From assembly GCA_021730985.1 (NCBI GenBank), contig JAKFYI010000022.1:62001-126000 (forward strand): a stretch of 64,000 nucleotides of DNA. Direction: 5' to 3'. The notes beneath the pieces are model-generated. The model saw only the letters and a list, made by a program, of their open reading frames with translations, made no database searches and was not told the origin of the DNA. Below, piece after piece: positions 25,961-36,165 of the stretch; within the stretch, counting starts at the first letter, position 1; the number at the start of each line of letters is the position of its first letter. Made by a program: the position numbers and the translations under genes. The stretch is from Hyphomicrobiales bacterium (lineage in GTDB: Bacteria > Pseudomonadota > Alphaproteobacteria > Rhizobiales > Xanthobacteraceae).

Positions 25961-27243
25961 GGCCGAGGCGTGTCGCCTGAAGGCGGAGGCTGCGCCGCAC
26001 CGTGCCCGGCTTTCGCCAGTGCCATCCCGCCGCAAACGCCCACGCCGATCACGTAAGCCCAGCCGTGGGTGAAGTCGAACAGGTTGGAGTTGAACAGCGA
26101 GCCGACAACGTTCTGCACGACGATCACGAGCCCGGCCCACGCCCACAGGCCCGCAACGCCGAACAATTGCAGGTGCGCGATCCACAGCGCCAGCAGCACC
26201 ACCGTTCCGGCCAGCCCAAGCTGGATCGCGACCGCGATCGTCTGGTTGTGCGGATTGGCGGTGATGACCGCCGACACGCCGGTCTGCTCCGCCGCCGCGC
26301 GCCGGTACTGCGCGGTGATCGAGCCGGTGCCATGACCGATCAACGGGGCCTCGATAATGAAGCCGAGCGACTTCTTCCAGAATTCAAGCCGCTCGGCGGC
26401 CGAGCTGCGCTCGTTCGCCGCCTGGTAGTTGTTGATCTCCGAACTGAGGCTTGCGACCCGATGTTGCAGAAACGGCGACGCCTGCCAGACCACCGCACCC
26501 AGCGCCACGCCGCAGACCAGCGCGGCAGCGATGCCCCGCAAGCCGGAGCATCGGAAGCCATACAGCAGGACGAGGATCGGAATGACCACCAGCGCCGTGC
26601 GCGTGGTGGCGAACAGCAGAATGTTGGCGAGCAAAGCCAGCGCCAGCACCGCAAGGCCAAGCCCGTTGGCGCGCCGCGCCCGCTGCCACTGCTCGCGCGC
26701 CAGTTCCGCTGCGATGAAGGCCGCGATGGTGAACAGCTCGCTTTGCGCGGAATAATTCTTCACCGGCACGCCGCGCATGGCCGTTTCCCGCCACGGGACG
26801 CCGGGGAACAGCACCAGCACGAACGACAGTAGCAGCAGCAGCGAGCACGACATCAAGAAGCCTGTCATCACATGCGACGCGCGGCCGGATCGCTCGAACT
26901 GCGCCATCAGCAGCGGGATGCAAAGCAGCTTGTGGAATGGCCCAAGCCCATTGATCCGCTCCGCCATAGGGACGTCGGCCCACAGCATTCCTGCCACCCC
27001 GAACGCCCACAGCAGCGCCGGCAGTGCGCCCGCCGGCGTGGACAGCACGCGGCGCAGCGCCGCCGGGTCAAGCGCGGGAACCAGCGTCAACAGCCAAAGT
27101 GCAGCGAGGATACCTGTCGCGGATGTGGACCACGGCAGCGAGATCGCCAGCGCTATAGCGAGGCGGTCGGCGATCCGCAACATGCGCTCACGCTCGAACA
27201 GCCGTCCTGCCAGTGCACCGCGTGCGTGCGATTCGATCGTCAT
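25957..27243 (-). CDS. waaL: O-antigen ligase family protein (WaaL-like)
   Basis: 428 residues with about ten to twelve hydrophobic helices and one larger periplasmic loop (about 265-335) carrying GHGTGSITAQYRR and the conserved NPHNQT motif of the Wzy_C/WaaL family. WaaL joins undecaprenyl-linked O-antigen to lipid A-core in the periplasm; Wzy polymerases share the domain, so O-antigen polymerase is the alternative. Stop and start codons overlap the flanking genes closely (4 bases with GT9; 3 bases from the GT2 gene), so the three genes form one operon. Confidence 0.82.
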   Translation of the reverse strand: MTIESHARGALAGRLFERERMLRIADRLAIALAISLPWSTSATGILAALWLLTLVPALDPAALRRVLSTPAGALPALLWAFGVAGMLWADVPMAERINGLGPFHKLLCIPLLMAQFERSGRASHVMTGFLMSCSLLLLLSFVLVLFPGVPWRETAMRGVPVKNYSAQSELFTIAAFIAAELAREQWQRARRANGLGLAVLALALLANILLFATTRTALVVIPILVLLYGFRCSGLRGIAAALVCGVALGAVVWQASPFLQHRVASLSSEINNYQAANERSSAAERLEFWKKSLGFIIEAPLIGHGTGSITAQYRRAAAEQTGVSAVITANPHNQTIAVAIQLGLAGTVVLLALWIAHLQLFGVAGLWAWAGLVIVVQNVVGSLFNSNLFDFTHGWAYVIGVGVCGGMALAKAGHGAAQPPPSGDTPRP

Positions 27244-27246
27244 CGG

Positions 27247-28095
27247 TCAGGTCCGCGTCGCGAGATTGGCCGCAGCATCGGTCTCGCTGCTCAGACTCAT
27301 CGCCCCGGCCTGCATCCGGCCGCTGGCCGCCGTCTCATCCAGCTTCCGGTCGTTTTCGGCAAGCTGGGCCCGCGAGGCTTTCGGATGCCACAGATGCAGC
27401 ACACCGGTTGCGAACTCACCATCCTTGCGCGCCACCCCGCTCCGAAGCATGCGCAGCGCGAGATCGGAATCCTCACGGCCCCATCCGGTGAAGCTCGCGT
27501 CGAACCCGCGCACCCGATCAAGATCGGTGCGCCACGCCGCGAAGTTGCAGGAGCGAGCCGCCTTCCAGCTTCTGGCACGCAGCTTGCGCAGCGGACCAAG
27601 CTTCAGCCGCAGCAGCGGCGCCATGCGGTTGACGCCGCCGCCGAACCGCTGCGCCAGCCAGCGGCAATATCCCCAGGTTTCCGCTTCCAGACCACCGCTC
27701 AGCACTGTTGCGGTCAATTCTGGCGACAGCAGCACACGATTGCCGCAGACGAACCAGCCCGGCTCGGCGAGCCGCCGGTGCGACGCAACGAAATCTGGCC
27801 GGGCGATGCAGTCGCCATCGAGAAAGACGCAATAGCCGCCGTGGCTCGCCAGCAGCGCCTGGTTGCGGATTTCACCGGCGCGAAAGCCGCGCTTCTCCTG
27901 CCAGACGTGAGACAGCGGCACGCCGATGCGCGGCTTCCACCGCTCGATCAACTCCGATGTGCGCGGGCCGGAGCCGTCGTCGGCCACCACCACCTCGAAA
28001 TCGCGATCGGTCTGGCCTGCGAGCGAACGCAGCACCGCATCGAGCGCGTCCTCGCGCTCATAGGTGGTGACAACGATGGAGATCAGGTCGCTCAC
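27247..28095 (-). CDS. Glycosyltransferase family 2
   Basis: 282 residues from the GTG at 28095 (VSDLISIVVTTYEREDALDA). The upstream codons of the longer frame are Arg-rich and not protein-like. GT-A fold signs: VVVADDGSGPRTSEL, the metal-binding VFLDGDCIARPDFV and a C-terminal GWGREDSDLALRML that matches the galactosyltransferase C-terminal domain. A cytoplasmic inverting transferase, most likely for LPS core or O-antigen. First gene of the GT2-waaL-GT9 minus-strand operon, divergent from the second GT2 gene at 28218. Confidence 0.85.
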   Translation of the reverse strand: MSDLISIVVTTYEREDALDAVLRSLAGQTDRDFEVVVADDGSGPRTSELIERWKPRIGVPLSHVWQEKRGFRAGEIRNQALLASHGGYCVFLDGDCIARPDFVASHRRLAEPGWFVCGNRVLLSPELTATVLSGGLEAETWGYCRWLAQRFGGGVNRMAPLLRLKLGPLRKLRARSWKAARSCNFAAWRTDLDRVRGFDASFTGWGREDSDLALRMLRSGVARKDGEFATGVLHLWHPKASRAQLAENDRKLDETAASGRMQAGAMSLSSETDAAANLATRT

Positions 28096-28217
28096 AGCGC
28101 AGCCGCTTGTCTGGCGAATCGTCCAGCATGTTATGCGATTCGCGGAGCGATGGCGGCATTGGCCGCGACTCGCGTATTGCTTGTGGGAAATGGGGCGTCG
28201 GGGCCGTGGCCGGCGCA

Positions 28218-29036
28218 ATGGCCTCGATGGCGAAGCTGACCGCCTGCATCATTGCCTACAACGAGGCGTCCAAGATCGAAGCCGCGATCGCGAGCGTGCT
28301 GTGGGCCGACGAGATCGTGCTGGCGGATTCAGCCAGCACCGATGGCACGGCGGAGATCGCGACGGCACTCGGCGCGCGAATCGTGCAGGTGCCGTTCACA
28401 GGCTTCGGCGAATTGCGCAACCGCGCGCTGGAGGCCTGCGGCCACGAATGGATTTTCAGCCTGGACGCCGATGAGCGCTGCACCGCGGCCGTCCGCGATG
28501 AAATCCTGGCGCTGATCGCCGACCCCACGCCGCCGCACGATGCATACAGGGTGCCGCGCCGCTCCTACATGATGGGACGCTGGATCACAGGCTCCGGCTG
28601 GTATCCGAACTTCCGCCAGCCGCAACTGTTCCGCAAAGCCGCGATGCGTTACCGGCTTGAGCCGGTGCACGAAGGCTACGAACTGCTGACGGACAAGCCG
28701 CTCGGCCAGTTGCGTAACGCGATCATGCAATTTCCGTTTCGCGATCTCGACGAGATCATCCGCAAGATGAACCGCTATTCGACGCTCGGCGCCGAAAAGC
28801 TCGCGGGCCGCAAGCCATCGATGTGGAACGCGCTCGGCCACGGCACCTGGGCGTTCCTCAAGCACTACATCCTCAAGCGCGGCTTCAAGGACGGCTGGGC
28901 CGGCTTTGTGATCGCGCTCGGCAATTTCGAGGGCACGTTCTACCGCTACGCCAAGCGCCACGAGCAGGATCAGGACTGGGGCACGCCGCCGAGCGAACGG
29001 TTGGAGCGGCCGAGGCTCAATCCGCCGTCGCCATGA
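28218..29036 (+). CDS. Glycosyltransferase family 2, WaaE/KdtX-like core transferase
   Basis: 272 residues (ATG at 28227 also possible; no clear ribosome-binding site decides). ACIIAYNEASKIEAAIASVL, EIVLADSASTDGTAEIA and the metal motif FSLDADERC mark the GT-A domain. ARGKPS-like AGRKPSMWN and FLKHYILKRGFKDGWAGFV near the end match the WaaE/KdtX beta-1,4-glucosyltransferase group that decorates inner-core heptose. The last 20 bases overlap the convergent FkbM-like gene. Confidence 0.83.
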   Translation: MASMAKLTACIIAYNEASKIEAAIASVLWADEIVLADSASTDGTAEIATALGARIVQVPFTGFGELRNRALEACGHEWIFSLDADERCTAAVRDEILALIADPTPPHDAYRVPRRSYMMGRWITGSGWYPNFRQPQLFRKAAMRYRLEPVHEGYELLTDKPLGQLRNAIMQFPFRDLDEIIRKMNRYSTLGAEKLAGRKPSMWNALGHGTWAFLKHYILKRGFKDGWAGFVIALGNFEGTFYRYAKRHEQDQDWGTPPSERLERPRLNPPSP

Positions 29037-29724
29037 TGCGCGCGTTGAGCCGGCGCAGCGCATGCCACGTCATGCGGAACGGCAGCAAAAGGTAGTACTC
29101 GCGCACGATGGTCCAATGCTCGGACTTGGCCGCCGAACCCGCCGGCACATACCAGCCGCAGCCTGCGGCGCGGCGGATCAGGCGGTAGCCGCTCTCCTTC
29201 AAAAATTGATGCCGCTGCCAATCGACGACCGGGTCGGCAATGACGATCAAGCGTGGCTGCCAGCGCGCGAAATCAAGACCGAGCAGCGCATCGAGCTCGA
29301 CGCCTCCGGCATCGAGCGTCAGCAGATCGAGCGGCTCGCTTGCCTCCGCCTCACGCAGCACATCGTCGAGCGTCCGGGTCGGCACCATGATCACGTAGTT
29401 CGACGGCGGCGGCGTGGAGCGCCGGCCGACATCGATCGAGGACAACGGGTTGGCGCCGCGCAGCGGCATCGGCTGGCCGACGACATCGGGCGCGACACAA
29501 GCCGCGGCAACGATGCTGGCGCTTCGCGCGGTCACCAGGAACGCGGCCACGTCGGGACGCGGTTCGACGATGACGCCGGCCCAGCCCGCCGCCTCGAGCG
29601 GCACAGTGATCGAGCCCTGCGCGGGATTGCCTGCGCCCACCTCGACGAAACATCCGGTGGTGGAATTGTTGAAGAATTCCAGCAGCCGCTGGGCTTCGTC
29701 CGGCTGCGAGGATGGCGCGGTCAC
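29017..29724 (-). CDS. FkbM-like methyltransferase family protein
   Basis: 235 residues. A Rossmann-like start with CFVEVGAGNPAQGSITVPLE and GWAGVIVEPRPD resembles the SAM-binding region of FkbM methyltransferases; RTLDDVL and LDLLTLDAGGVELDAL follow in the usual order (the family normally has KIDVEG at this point, here TLDAGG). It may O-methylate a sugar of the surface glycan, but the altered acidic motif leaves catalysis open. It is 13 bases downstream of hldE and cotranscribed with it. Its 3' end overlaps the GT2 gene by 20 bases. Confidence 0.72.
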   Translation of the reverse strand: MTAPSSQPDEAQRLLEFFNNSTTGCFVEVGAGNPAQGSITVPLEAAGWAGVIVEPRPDVAAFLVTARSASIVAAACVAPDVVGQPMPLRGANPLSSIDVGRRSTPPPSNYVIMVPTRTLDDVLREAEASEPLDLLTLDAGGVELDALLGLDFARWQPRLIVIADPVVDWQRHQFLKESGYRLIRRAAGCGWYVPAGSAAKSEHWTIVREYYLLLPFRMTWHALRRLNARIMATAD

Positions 29725-29737
29725 GGCCTGGAAGCCC

Positions 29738-31216
29738 TCAGCGCCGGCGCGGCTTGCGTGAACGCTCGACGATCCGGGTCGTGCTGAAGCCCGGCACCAG
29801 GTCCACCAGCATCACCTCGCCACCTTGGGCTTCGACGAGATCGCGGCCGACCACCTGATCGGGGCGATAGTCGCCGCCCTTGACCAGCACGCTCGGCCGT
29901 ACCCGGCGGATCAGCTCCAGCGGCGTGTCCTGCGGGAACACCACCACCAGATCGGCCGCCGAAAGCCCGGCCAGCACCTCGGCGCGGGCTCGCTCGTTCT
30001 GGATCGGGCGGTCCTTGCCCTTGAGGCGGCGCACCGACGCATCGCTGTTGAGGCCGACCACCAGCCGGTCGCAGCGGGCGCGGGCCTGGGCGAGAATCTT
30101 GATGTGGCCGGGATGCAGCAGGTCGAACACGCCGTTGGTGAAGCCGATCCGCAGATCGTTGGCGCGCCACTCGTCCAGCCGCGGCTCGATCGCACTCCAG
30201 TCGAACACGATCTTCTCTTCCGGCGCGAGCGCCGCAGCCGGAAGGATGCGCGCGCGCAATTCCGCAGCCGTGACGGTGGCGGTGCCGCGCTTGCCGACCA
30301 CCACGGAGGCCGCTGCGTTCGCCGCGCGCACCGCCGCCTCGAAATCGCTGCCCGCGGCCAGCATCAGCGCAAGCGCTGCCACCACCGTGTCGCCCGCGCC
30401 CGACACGTCGCGCACCGCAACCGGATAGGCCGGCACATGCACCGCCTGGGCGCCGCGCTCATGCAGCAGCATGCCGCCCTCGCTCAACGTCACCAGCACG
30501 GCCTGGCTGCCGACCGTGCGCGCGAGCTTTGCGGCAGCGGCCGCGACCTCGGCATTGGTCGAGACCTCGGCGCGCGTGACGTAGGCCAGTTCCTTGCGGT
30601 TCGGGGTGATCACCGTGGCGCCGCGATAGATCGAGAAATCGCCACCCTTCGGATCGACCACCACCGGCTTGCCGAGCTTCTTGGCCCTGGCGATAATCGC
30701 GCCGATGACGCGCGGCGTCAGGACGCCTTTGGCGTAGTCCGAGATCACCACCGCGTCGGCGCGCGGCAGGGCGGCGAGCGCCTGCTTGATCACGGCGCTC
30801 TCGATCGCGGAGCCGATCGGCTTGGCGACCTCCCAGTCGGCGCGCAGCAGATGGGTCGAATGATGCTCGGACACGAAGCGCAGCTTGCGCGTGGTCGGCC
30901 GCGACGGATCGATCACCAGATGCGCCTTGACGCGGCTGCCCTTGCCCGCGAGTTCCGACTTCAGCAAGCGGCCTTCGGCATCCTTGCCGATCACGCCGAC
31001 GAAGATGCAGCGCGCGCCGAGGCTCGCGATGTTGCGCGCCACATTGCCCGCCCCGCCCACCACGACGTCCTCGCGCGACACCGCGATCACCGGCGCCGGC
31101 GCCTCGGGCGAAATCCGCGCCACATCGCCGTAGACATAGGTGTCGAGCATCAGGTCGCCGACGCACAGCACTGTCTGCCTGCCGAGCGCCGAAAGCTGCT
31201 TTTCGAAATCGAACAT
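29738..31216 (-). CDS. hldE: Bifunctional heptose-7-phosphate kinase / heptose-1-phosphate adenylyltransferase
   Basis: 492 residues. The N-terminal ribokinase-like domain (1 to about 325) contains [16 protein letters not shown] and the catalytic [12 protein letters not shown]. The C-terminal nucleotidyltransferase domain (about 345-492) starts with [18 protein letters not shown], including the HxGH motif. HldE phosphorylates D-glycero-beta-D-manno-heptose 7-phosphate at C1 and later forms ADP-heptose. The fused form is usual in proteobacteria. It lies 8 bases downstream of hldD in one operon. Confidence 0.95.
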   Translation of the reverse strand: MFDFEKQLSALGRQTVLCVGDLMLDTYVYGDVARISPEAPAPVIAVSREDVVVGGAGNVARNIASLGARCIFVGVIGKDAEGRLLKSELAGKGSRVKAHLVIDPSRPTTRKLRFVSEHHSTHLLRADWEVAKPIGSAIESAVIKQALAALPRADAVVISDYAKGVLTPRVIGAIIARAKKLGKPVVVDPKGGDFSIYRGATVITPNRKELAYVTRAEVSTNAEVAAAAAKLARTVGSQAVLVTLSEGGMLLHERGAQAVHVPAYPVAVRDVSGAGDTVVAALALMLAAGSDFEAAVRAANAAASVVVGKRGTATVTAAELRARILPAAALAPEEKIVFDWSAIEPRLDEWRANDLRIGFTNGVFDLLHPGHIKILAQARARCDRLVVGLNSDASVRRLKGKDRPIQNERARAEVLAGLSAADLVVVFPQDTPLELIRRVRPSVLVKGGDYRPDQVVGRDLVEAQGGEVMLVDLVPGFSTTRIVERSRKPRRR

Positions 31217-31224
31217 CGGGCGTC

Positions 31225-32205
31225 TCAGCGGTAGCTGTCTTGGGCTGCGAGGAAGCGGGTGGCGTATTGCTCCACCGCGTCTTCGAGCGGCGTGAAGCCG
31301 CCGTTATAGCCCGCGCGGCGAATGTTCTCGACCCGGGCCTGCGTGAAATACTGGTACTGGCCGCGGATCGCCTCCGGCATATCGACGTATTCGATGCTGG
31401 GCTCGCGGCCCATGGCGCGAAACAGCGCCGAGATCAGATCGCGGAAGCTGCGCGCCTGGCCGGTCCCGACATTGAAGATGCCTGACACCTGCGGGCTCGC
31501 CAACAGCCAGCGCACCACGGCCACCGCGTCGTCGATGTAAATGAAATCGCGGCGCTGGTCGCCGTCCGCGATGCCGGGCTTGTGCGACTTGAACAGCCGC
31601 ACGGTGCGCCCCTGCTTCACGTCGTCGAATCGCTTGGCAGCGAGGCTCATCATCTCGCCCTTGTGATACTCGTTCGGCCCGAACACGTTGAAGAACTTCA
31701 GCCCGCACCATTGCGGCGGCAGCTTTTCCTTTTTCACCGCGCGGTCGGCAACCAGAAGATCGAACAGGTGCTTGCTCCAACCGTACAGGTTCATCGGCGC
31801 GAGCTTCTTCAGCGCCTCCGGCGACCAGTCGTCCTCGAAGCCGGCCGAGCCGTCGCCATAGGTCGCCGCAGACGAGGCATAAATGAATGGCGTGCGGCTT
31901 CCGGTGCACCAGTCGAGCAGGCGGCGCGACAGGCGGAAGTTGGTTTCCAGCACCAGGTCGGCGTCGGTCACCGTGGTGTCGGAGATCGCGCCCATGTGGA
32001 TCACGGCGTCGAGCTTGCGGCCGTCCAGCCACCGCATCAGTTCGGCGGGCGGCACCACGTCGGCGATCTGGCGCTTGGCCAGGTTGCGCCATTTGGCGTC
32101 GGCGCCGACGATGTCGTTGACCGCGATATCGGTCCGGCCGGCCTCGTTAAGGGCCGCGACCACGTTCGACCCGATGAACCCGGCCGCCCCGGTGACCAGC
32201 AGCAT
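31225..32205 (-). CDS. hldD: ADP-L-glycero-D-manno-heptose 6-epimerase
   Basis: 326 residues from the ATG at 32205; it opens [19 protein letters not shown], and the upstream codons of the longer frame are Arg-rich shadow. HldD landmarks are [40 protein letters not shown] (YxxxK) and [16 protein letters not shown]. The enzyme makes ADP-L-glycero-D-manno-heptose, the donor for WaaC and WaaF. First gene of the hldD-hldE-FkbM operon. A 185-base divergent region separates it from waaF. Confidence 0.95.
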   Translation of the reverse strand: MLLVTGAAGFIGSNVVAALNEAGRTDIAVNDIVGADAKWRNLAKRQIADVVPPAELMRWLDGRKLDAVIHMGAISDTTVTDADLVLETNFRLSRRLLDWCTGSRTPFIYASSAATYGDGSAGFEDDWSPEALKKLAPMNLYGWSKHLFDLLVADRAVKKEKLPPQWCGLKFFNVFGPNEYHKGEMMSLAAKRFDDVKQGRTVRLFKSHKPGIADGDQRRDFIYIDDAVAVVRWLLASPQVSGIFNVGTGQARSFRDLISALFRAMGREPSIEYVDMPEAIRGQYQYFTQARVENIRRAGYNGGFTPLEDAVEQYATRFLAAQDSYR

Positions 32206-32390
32206 CCCAAAGACCCGCCAAATGAAGGCCCTTCCTTTGCCCCAGACACCGTCCCCACGCAACCTGCGGCGGTTCGAGACAGCAGGCTTGGCGCAACGGG
32301 CCCGTGCCCGCACAATGGCGCAGCGCGCAGGCCCAGGCGGCTAGACACCGGGGCCCGGGGCGGGTTACCGCCTGCCTGAGGCCACAACAA

Positions 32391-33452
32391 ATGAACCACA
32401 GTTCAAATCATCGGACGGACGACGGCTCGCCGATCCTGCTGGTGCCGTACATGTGGATCGGCGACTTCGTGCGCTGCCACTCGGTGGTGCGCGTGCTGCG
32501 CGAGCGCTTCCCGAACCGGCCGATCGATGTGCTGACCACCACGCTGTGCGCGCCGCTGCTCGACTACATGCCGGGCGTCCGCAAGGGCATCGAATGGAAT
32601 CTACCGCGCAAGCGGCTGCCGTTCGGCGAACACCGTGCGCTGGCCGATGTGATGCGCAAGGAGTCCTACGGCAGCGCGCTGATCATGCCGCGCACCTGGA
32701 AGTCCGCGCTGGCGCCCTATCTCGCCGGAATCCCTGAGCGCACCGGATTTTTCGGCGAGGGCCGCGTGGTGCTGCTCAACGATCTACGCTTCGGCGAGCG
32801 CGCCCTGCCCCGCATGATCGACCGCTGCGGCATGCTGGCGTTGCCGCGCGGCGCCGTCATGCCTGCGGAGTGGCCGGTGCCGCAAATCGAAGTGCCGGCC
32901 GCCGAGGCCGCGCAATGGCGCGCACAGCGCGGGTTGCCCGACGATGGCAGGCCGGTGGTCGCGATGGCGCCGGGCGCGGTCGGCCCGAGCAAACGCTGGC
33001 CGATCGAGTCCTACGCCGAGCTGTCGCGCTCGCTCACCGATGCGGGGATGAATGTGTGGGTACTGGGCAGCCCCGCGGAAAGCCCGCTCGCCACGGCGAT
33101 CGTGGAGAAGGCGGGACCGCACGCGCGCGACCTCACCTTGACCGATCTGCGCAACGCGATCCTGGCGCTGAAGCTCGCCGACGCCGTGGTGTCGAATGAC
33201 TCCGGCCTGGTCCATGTGGCGGCCGCGATCGGCACGCCGACCATCGGCATCTTCGGACCGACCAGTCCGTGGCATTGGGCGCCGCTCAATCCCATCGCCG
33301 CAACCATCGAGACCAAGACCGACGTGCCGTGCCGGCCCTGCCACAAACCAGAGTGCGCGCTGCTGCATCACCGCTGCATGCGCGAGATACCATCCGGCCA
33401 GGTGCTGGACGCCGTGCGCCAGGCGCTCGACAAGCCGGCGGCGCGAGCCTGA
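32391..33452 (+). CDS. waaF: Lipopolysaccharide heptosyltransferase II
   Basis: 353 residues. It starts with a polar stretch then [20 protein letters not shown], as in Waa[22 protein letters not shown] and [20 protein letters not shown] with [11 protein letters not shown] are the conserved ADP-heptose-binding blocks, and [19 protein letters not shown] matches the WaaF-type cysteine loop. It adds the second heptose to the LPS inner core on the cytoplasmic face. The next gene, gmhB, starts one base after its stop. Confidence 0.92.
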   Translation: MNHSSNHRTDDGSPILLVPYMWIGDFVRCHSVVRVLRERFPNRPIDVLTTTLCAPLLDYMPGVRKGIEWNLPRKRLPFGEHRALADVMRKESYGSALIMPRTWKSALAPYLAGIPERTGFFGEGRVVLLNDLRFGERALPRMIDRCGMLALPRGAVMPAEWPVPQIEVPAAEAAQWRAQRGLPDDGRPVVAMAPGAVGPSKRWPIESYAELSRSLTDAGMNVWVLGSPAESPLATAIVEKAGPHARDLTLTDLRNAILALKLADAVVSNDSGLVHVAAAIGTPTIGIFGPTSPWHWAPLNPIAATIETKTDVPCRPCHKPECALLHHRCMREIPSGQVLDAVRQALDKPAARA

Positions 33453-33453
33453 C

Positions 33454-33978
33454 ATGGCCCAGCCCATCATCCGCAAGCCCGCAGCGTTCCTGGATCGCGA
33501 CGGCGTCATCAATCACGACGACGGCTACGTCGGCACCCGCGAGCGTTTCCGCTGGATGCCGGGGGTGGCCGCCGCGATCCGACGGCTGAACGACGCGGGC
33601 TATCTGGTGTTCATCGCCTCGAACCAGTCCGGTATCGGGCGCGGCCTCTACACCGAGGACGACCTGATCGCGCTGCACGAATGGATGTGCCACGAAATTA
33701 CCGCGCAGGGAGCGCGTATCGACGACGCGCGCTACTGCCCATTTCATCCTGAGGCGAAGCTCGATGGCTACCGCTGGGATTCCAGCCTGCGAAAGCCCGA
33801 GCCCGGCATGATCCTCGACCTGATGGATGCCTGGCCGGTCGATCGCGCCCGCAGCTTTTTGATCGGCGACAGGGAAACCGACATGGAGGCCGCGCGCGCC
33901 GCGGGCATCGCCGGATACCTGTTCGCCGGCGGCGACCTCGACGCGTTCGTCGCGCAATGTCTCGCGGCTAAGCCATAA
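33454..33978 (+). CDS. gmhB: D-glycero-D-manno-heptose-1,7-bisphosphate 7-phosphatase
   Basis: 174 residues of the HAD-IIIA superfamily: FLDRDGVIN (nucleophile Asp), [24 protein letters not shown] and [16 protein letters not shown] are the four HAD motifs. GmhB removes the C7 phosphate between the two HldE steps. In E. coli GmhB a zinc site uses Cys-x-His plus two later cysteines before the RKP motif; here CPFHPE keeps the first pair but the later positions read DSS, so the zinc loop is incomplete. The 3' end overlaps convergent waaC by 11 bases. Confidence 0.9.
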   Translation: MAQPIIRKPAAFLDRDGVINHDDGYVGTRERFRWMPGVAAAIRRLNDAGYLVFIASNQSGIGRGLYTEDDLIALHEWMCHEITAQGARIDDARYCPFHPEAKLDGYRWDSSLRKPEPGMILDLMDAWPVDRARSFLIGDRETDMEAARAAGIAGYLFAGGDLDAFVAQCLAAKP

Positions 33979-34921
33979 CCTCGCGCACCGCGCGCATCAC
34001 CTGTTCGACATCCGGCGCCGCGCCCTTGGCGCCCAGCACGCGGATCGCCGCCGGCCCCATCGGGCCGGTCAGGCGCGGATCGCTGCCTGAAAAGATCGCG
34101 ACCAGCGGCACGCCCAACGCCGCCGCGAGATGCATCAGCCCGGTGTCGACACCGATCACGAACGACGCCCCCGCGATCAATCGCGCCACATCGTCGAGCG
34201 GCTTCAGGTCCGGCACCCGCGCCTGGGCGATGCCCTGCGCGATCCGCTTGGCCTGATCGTGTTCGGCGGTATTGCCCCACGGCAGCACGAGCGGGAATTT
34301 TTCCGAAAGCTGCGCCGCCACCGCGCGCCAGTGTTCGACCGGCCATTGCTTGCCCGCGCCCGCGGTGGCGTGCAGCAGCACGCCGTAGGCGGGACCGGCC
34401 GCCACGCCGGCCAGCCGCGCGCGATCGAGCCCGTAATCCGGCGCACCCTCCGGCACATAGCCGAGCGCCAGGCCGGTCAGGGCGCGGTTGCGCGCGATCG
34501 CGTGCCTATCTCGCCCGACGCTGTGACGCACGTCGTAGAACCATGCCGCCTGCGACTCTTTGATGCTACGGGAGTCGTAGCCGTGGCGAACGCCCAGCGC
34601 GGTGCGCGCGATCAGCGCCGACTTGATCAGGCCCTGCGTGTCGATGACCAGATCGTAGCGCCGCGAACGAAGGCCGCACCCGAATTGCGCCGCGTCCCGC
34701 CATGTCGACGGCTCGAGCAGACGCCGTCCGCGCCAGCGGCGCATGGCGACCGGAATGACCTCGCCGATGGCCGGATGCAGCCGCACCAGCGGCGCAATCG
34801 CCTCCTCGACCACCCACGCAAACCGCGCATCCGGCCTGCGCGCCGCAGCCTCGGTGAGCGCCGGCATGTGATGGATCGCGTCGCCCAGCGAGGAGGTCTT
34901 GATGAAAAGAATGTCTGACAT
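33968..34921 (-). CDS. waaC: Lipopolysaccharide heptosyltransferase I
   Basis: 317 residues from the ATG at 34921 ([20 protein letters not shown], the WaaC-type N-terminus with the conserved SSLGD). [20 protein letters not shown] and [20 protein letters not shown] with [11 protein letters not shown] are donor-binding blocks. It adds the first heptose to Kdo. It lacks the cysteine loop of WaaF, as expected. Convergent with gmhB; upstream is a 135-base gap shared with galE. Confidence 0.92.
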   Translation of the reverse strand: MSDILFIKTSSLGDAIHHMPALTEAAARRPDARFAWVVEEAIAPLVRLHPAIGEVIPVAMRRWRGRRLLEPSTWRDAAQFGCGLRSRRYDLVIDTQGLIKSALIARTALGVRHGYDSRSIKESQAAWFYDVRHSVGRDRHAIARNRALTGLALGYVPEGAPDYGLDRARLAGVAAGPAYGVLLHATAGAGKQWPVEHWRAVAAQLSEKFPLVLPWGNTAEHDQAKRIAQGIAQARVPDLKPLDDVARLIAGASFVIGVDTGLMHLAAALGVPLVAIFSGSDPRLTGPMGPAAIRVLGAKGAAPDVEQVMRAVREVMA

Positions 34922-35056
34922 GGGATGGCCCGCCGCCATCGTATACTCGGCATTAATCATGCCCACCACTTGACCCCGGACCTATCCCCCTCAATAACCG
35001 AACCGATAGGACGCTCCCTTACAGACCGAGGCCACGTTCACGGGGGAAAAGCGGTC

Positions 35057-36070
35057 ATGACCGTCCTGGTAACCGGCGGCGCCGGCTACATCGGCAGCCA
35101 TACGGTGCACGAACTCGTCGATGCCGGCGAACGCGTCGTGGTTCTCGACAACCTGACCACCGGGTTCCGCTCGGCGCTGCCCAAGCCGATGCTGCCGATC
35201 GTCGGCGATGCCGGCGATCAGGCGCTGGTTGCCTCGATCATCGAAACCCACCAGGTCGATGCCATCATCCATTTCGCGGGCTCCATTGTGGTGCCGGAAT
35301 CGGTGCGCGATCCGCTCAAGTACTACAGCAACAACACCGTCAACTCGCGCAACCTGATGGAAGCAGCGATCAAGAGCGGCGTGCGGCATTTCATCTTTTC
35401 CTCCACCGCCGCGGTCTATGGCGATCCCGAGCGCGTGCCGGTGGCTGAGGATTCTCCGCTCAATCCGGTTTCGCCCTACGGCTGGTCGAAGCTGATGACC
35501 GAGGTGATGCTGCGCGATGCCGCGGCCGCGCACGGATTGGGCCACGTTATTCTGCGCTACTTCAACGTCGCCGGCGCCGATCCGAAGATGCGCACCGGAC
35601 AGTCCACGCCGGAGGCCACGCACCTCATCAAGGTCGCGGTGCAGGCTGCGCTCGGCATGCGCGCCGGCCTCGACGTCTACGGCACCGACTACCCGACACC
35701 GGATGGCACCTGCATCCGCGACTACATCCACGTCACCGACCTCGCGCGCGCGCATCGCGCGGCACTCACCTACCTGCGGGCCGGCGGCGCCAACGCGACG
35801 CTCAACTGCGGCTACGGTCTCGGGTATTCCGTGCTGCAGGTTGTGGACGCGGTGCGCCGCGCCATCGGCCATGAGTTCCCGGTGCGCAAAGTGGAGCGCC
35901 GTGCCGGCGACCCGATGTCTATCGTCGCAGCCGCCGGGCGCATCCGCGAGTTGCTCAACTGGTCTCCGGAGCTCGACGACCTCGACACCATCGTCAGTCA
36001 CGCGATCGCCTGGGAACGCCGGCTTGCCGCCCAAAACGGACGCGGCAACCGGGAAGCAATTTCCGGCTGA
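35057..36070 (+). CDS. galE: UDP-glucose 4-epimerase
   Basis: 337 residues, the usual GalE length. TGGAGYIGSHTVHEL (NAD motif), FSSTAAVYGDP, SPYGWSKLMTE (Tyr-Lys pair), LRYFNVAGADP and DGTCIRDYIHVTDLARAH are all GalE landmarks. It interconverts UDP-glucose and UDP-galactose (some members also act on the N-acetyl forms) and would supply galactose for LPS. The ATG at 35057 follows GGGGGAAAAGCGGTC. An MsbA-like exporter gene follows 95 bases later. Confidence 0.93.
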   Translation: MTVLVTGGAGYIGSHTVHELVDAGERVVVLDNLTTGFRSALPKPMLPIVGDAGDQALVASIIETHQVDAIIHFAGSIVVPESVRDPLKYYSNNTVNSRNLMEAAIKSGVRHFIFSSTAAVYGDPERVPVAEDSPLNPVSPYGWSKLMTEVMLRDAAAAHGLGHVILRYFNVAGADPKMRTGQSTPEATHLIKVAVQAALGMRAGLDVYGTDYPTPDGTCIRDYIHVTDLARAHRAALTYLRAGGANATLNCGYGLGYSVLQVVDAVRRAIGHEFPVRKVERRAGDPMSIVAAAGRIRELLNWSPELDDLDTIVSHAIAWERRLAAQNGRGNREAISG

Positions 36071-36165
36071 TCCCAAGGCCGCTCTTTTAGCTTGAAATAG
36101 CCCGCCTGACGGGCAAGAACGCAGGGCCCGGCGGCACCCCCGGGGAGAGCCAGGCGTGAGAGCGG

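Noticed and set aside
34966-35056. CTTGAC-like -35 before galE
   Set aside because: CTTGACC is followed by CTATCC at too short a distance; no convincing promoter, and the GTTCA/TGAAC palindrome is absent.
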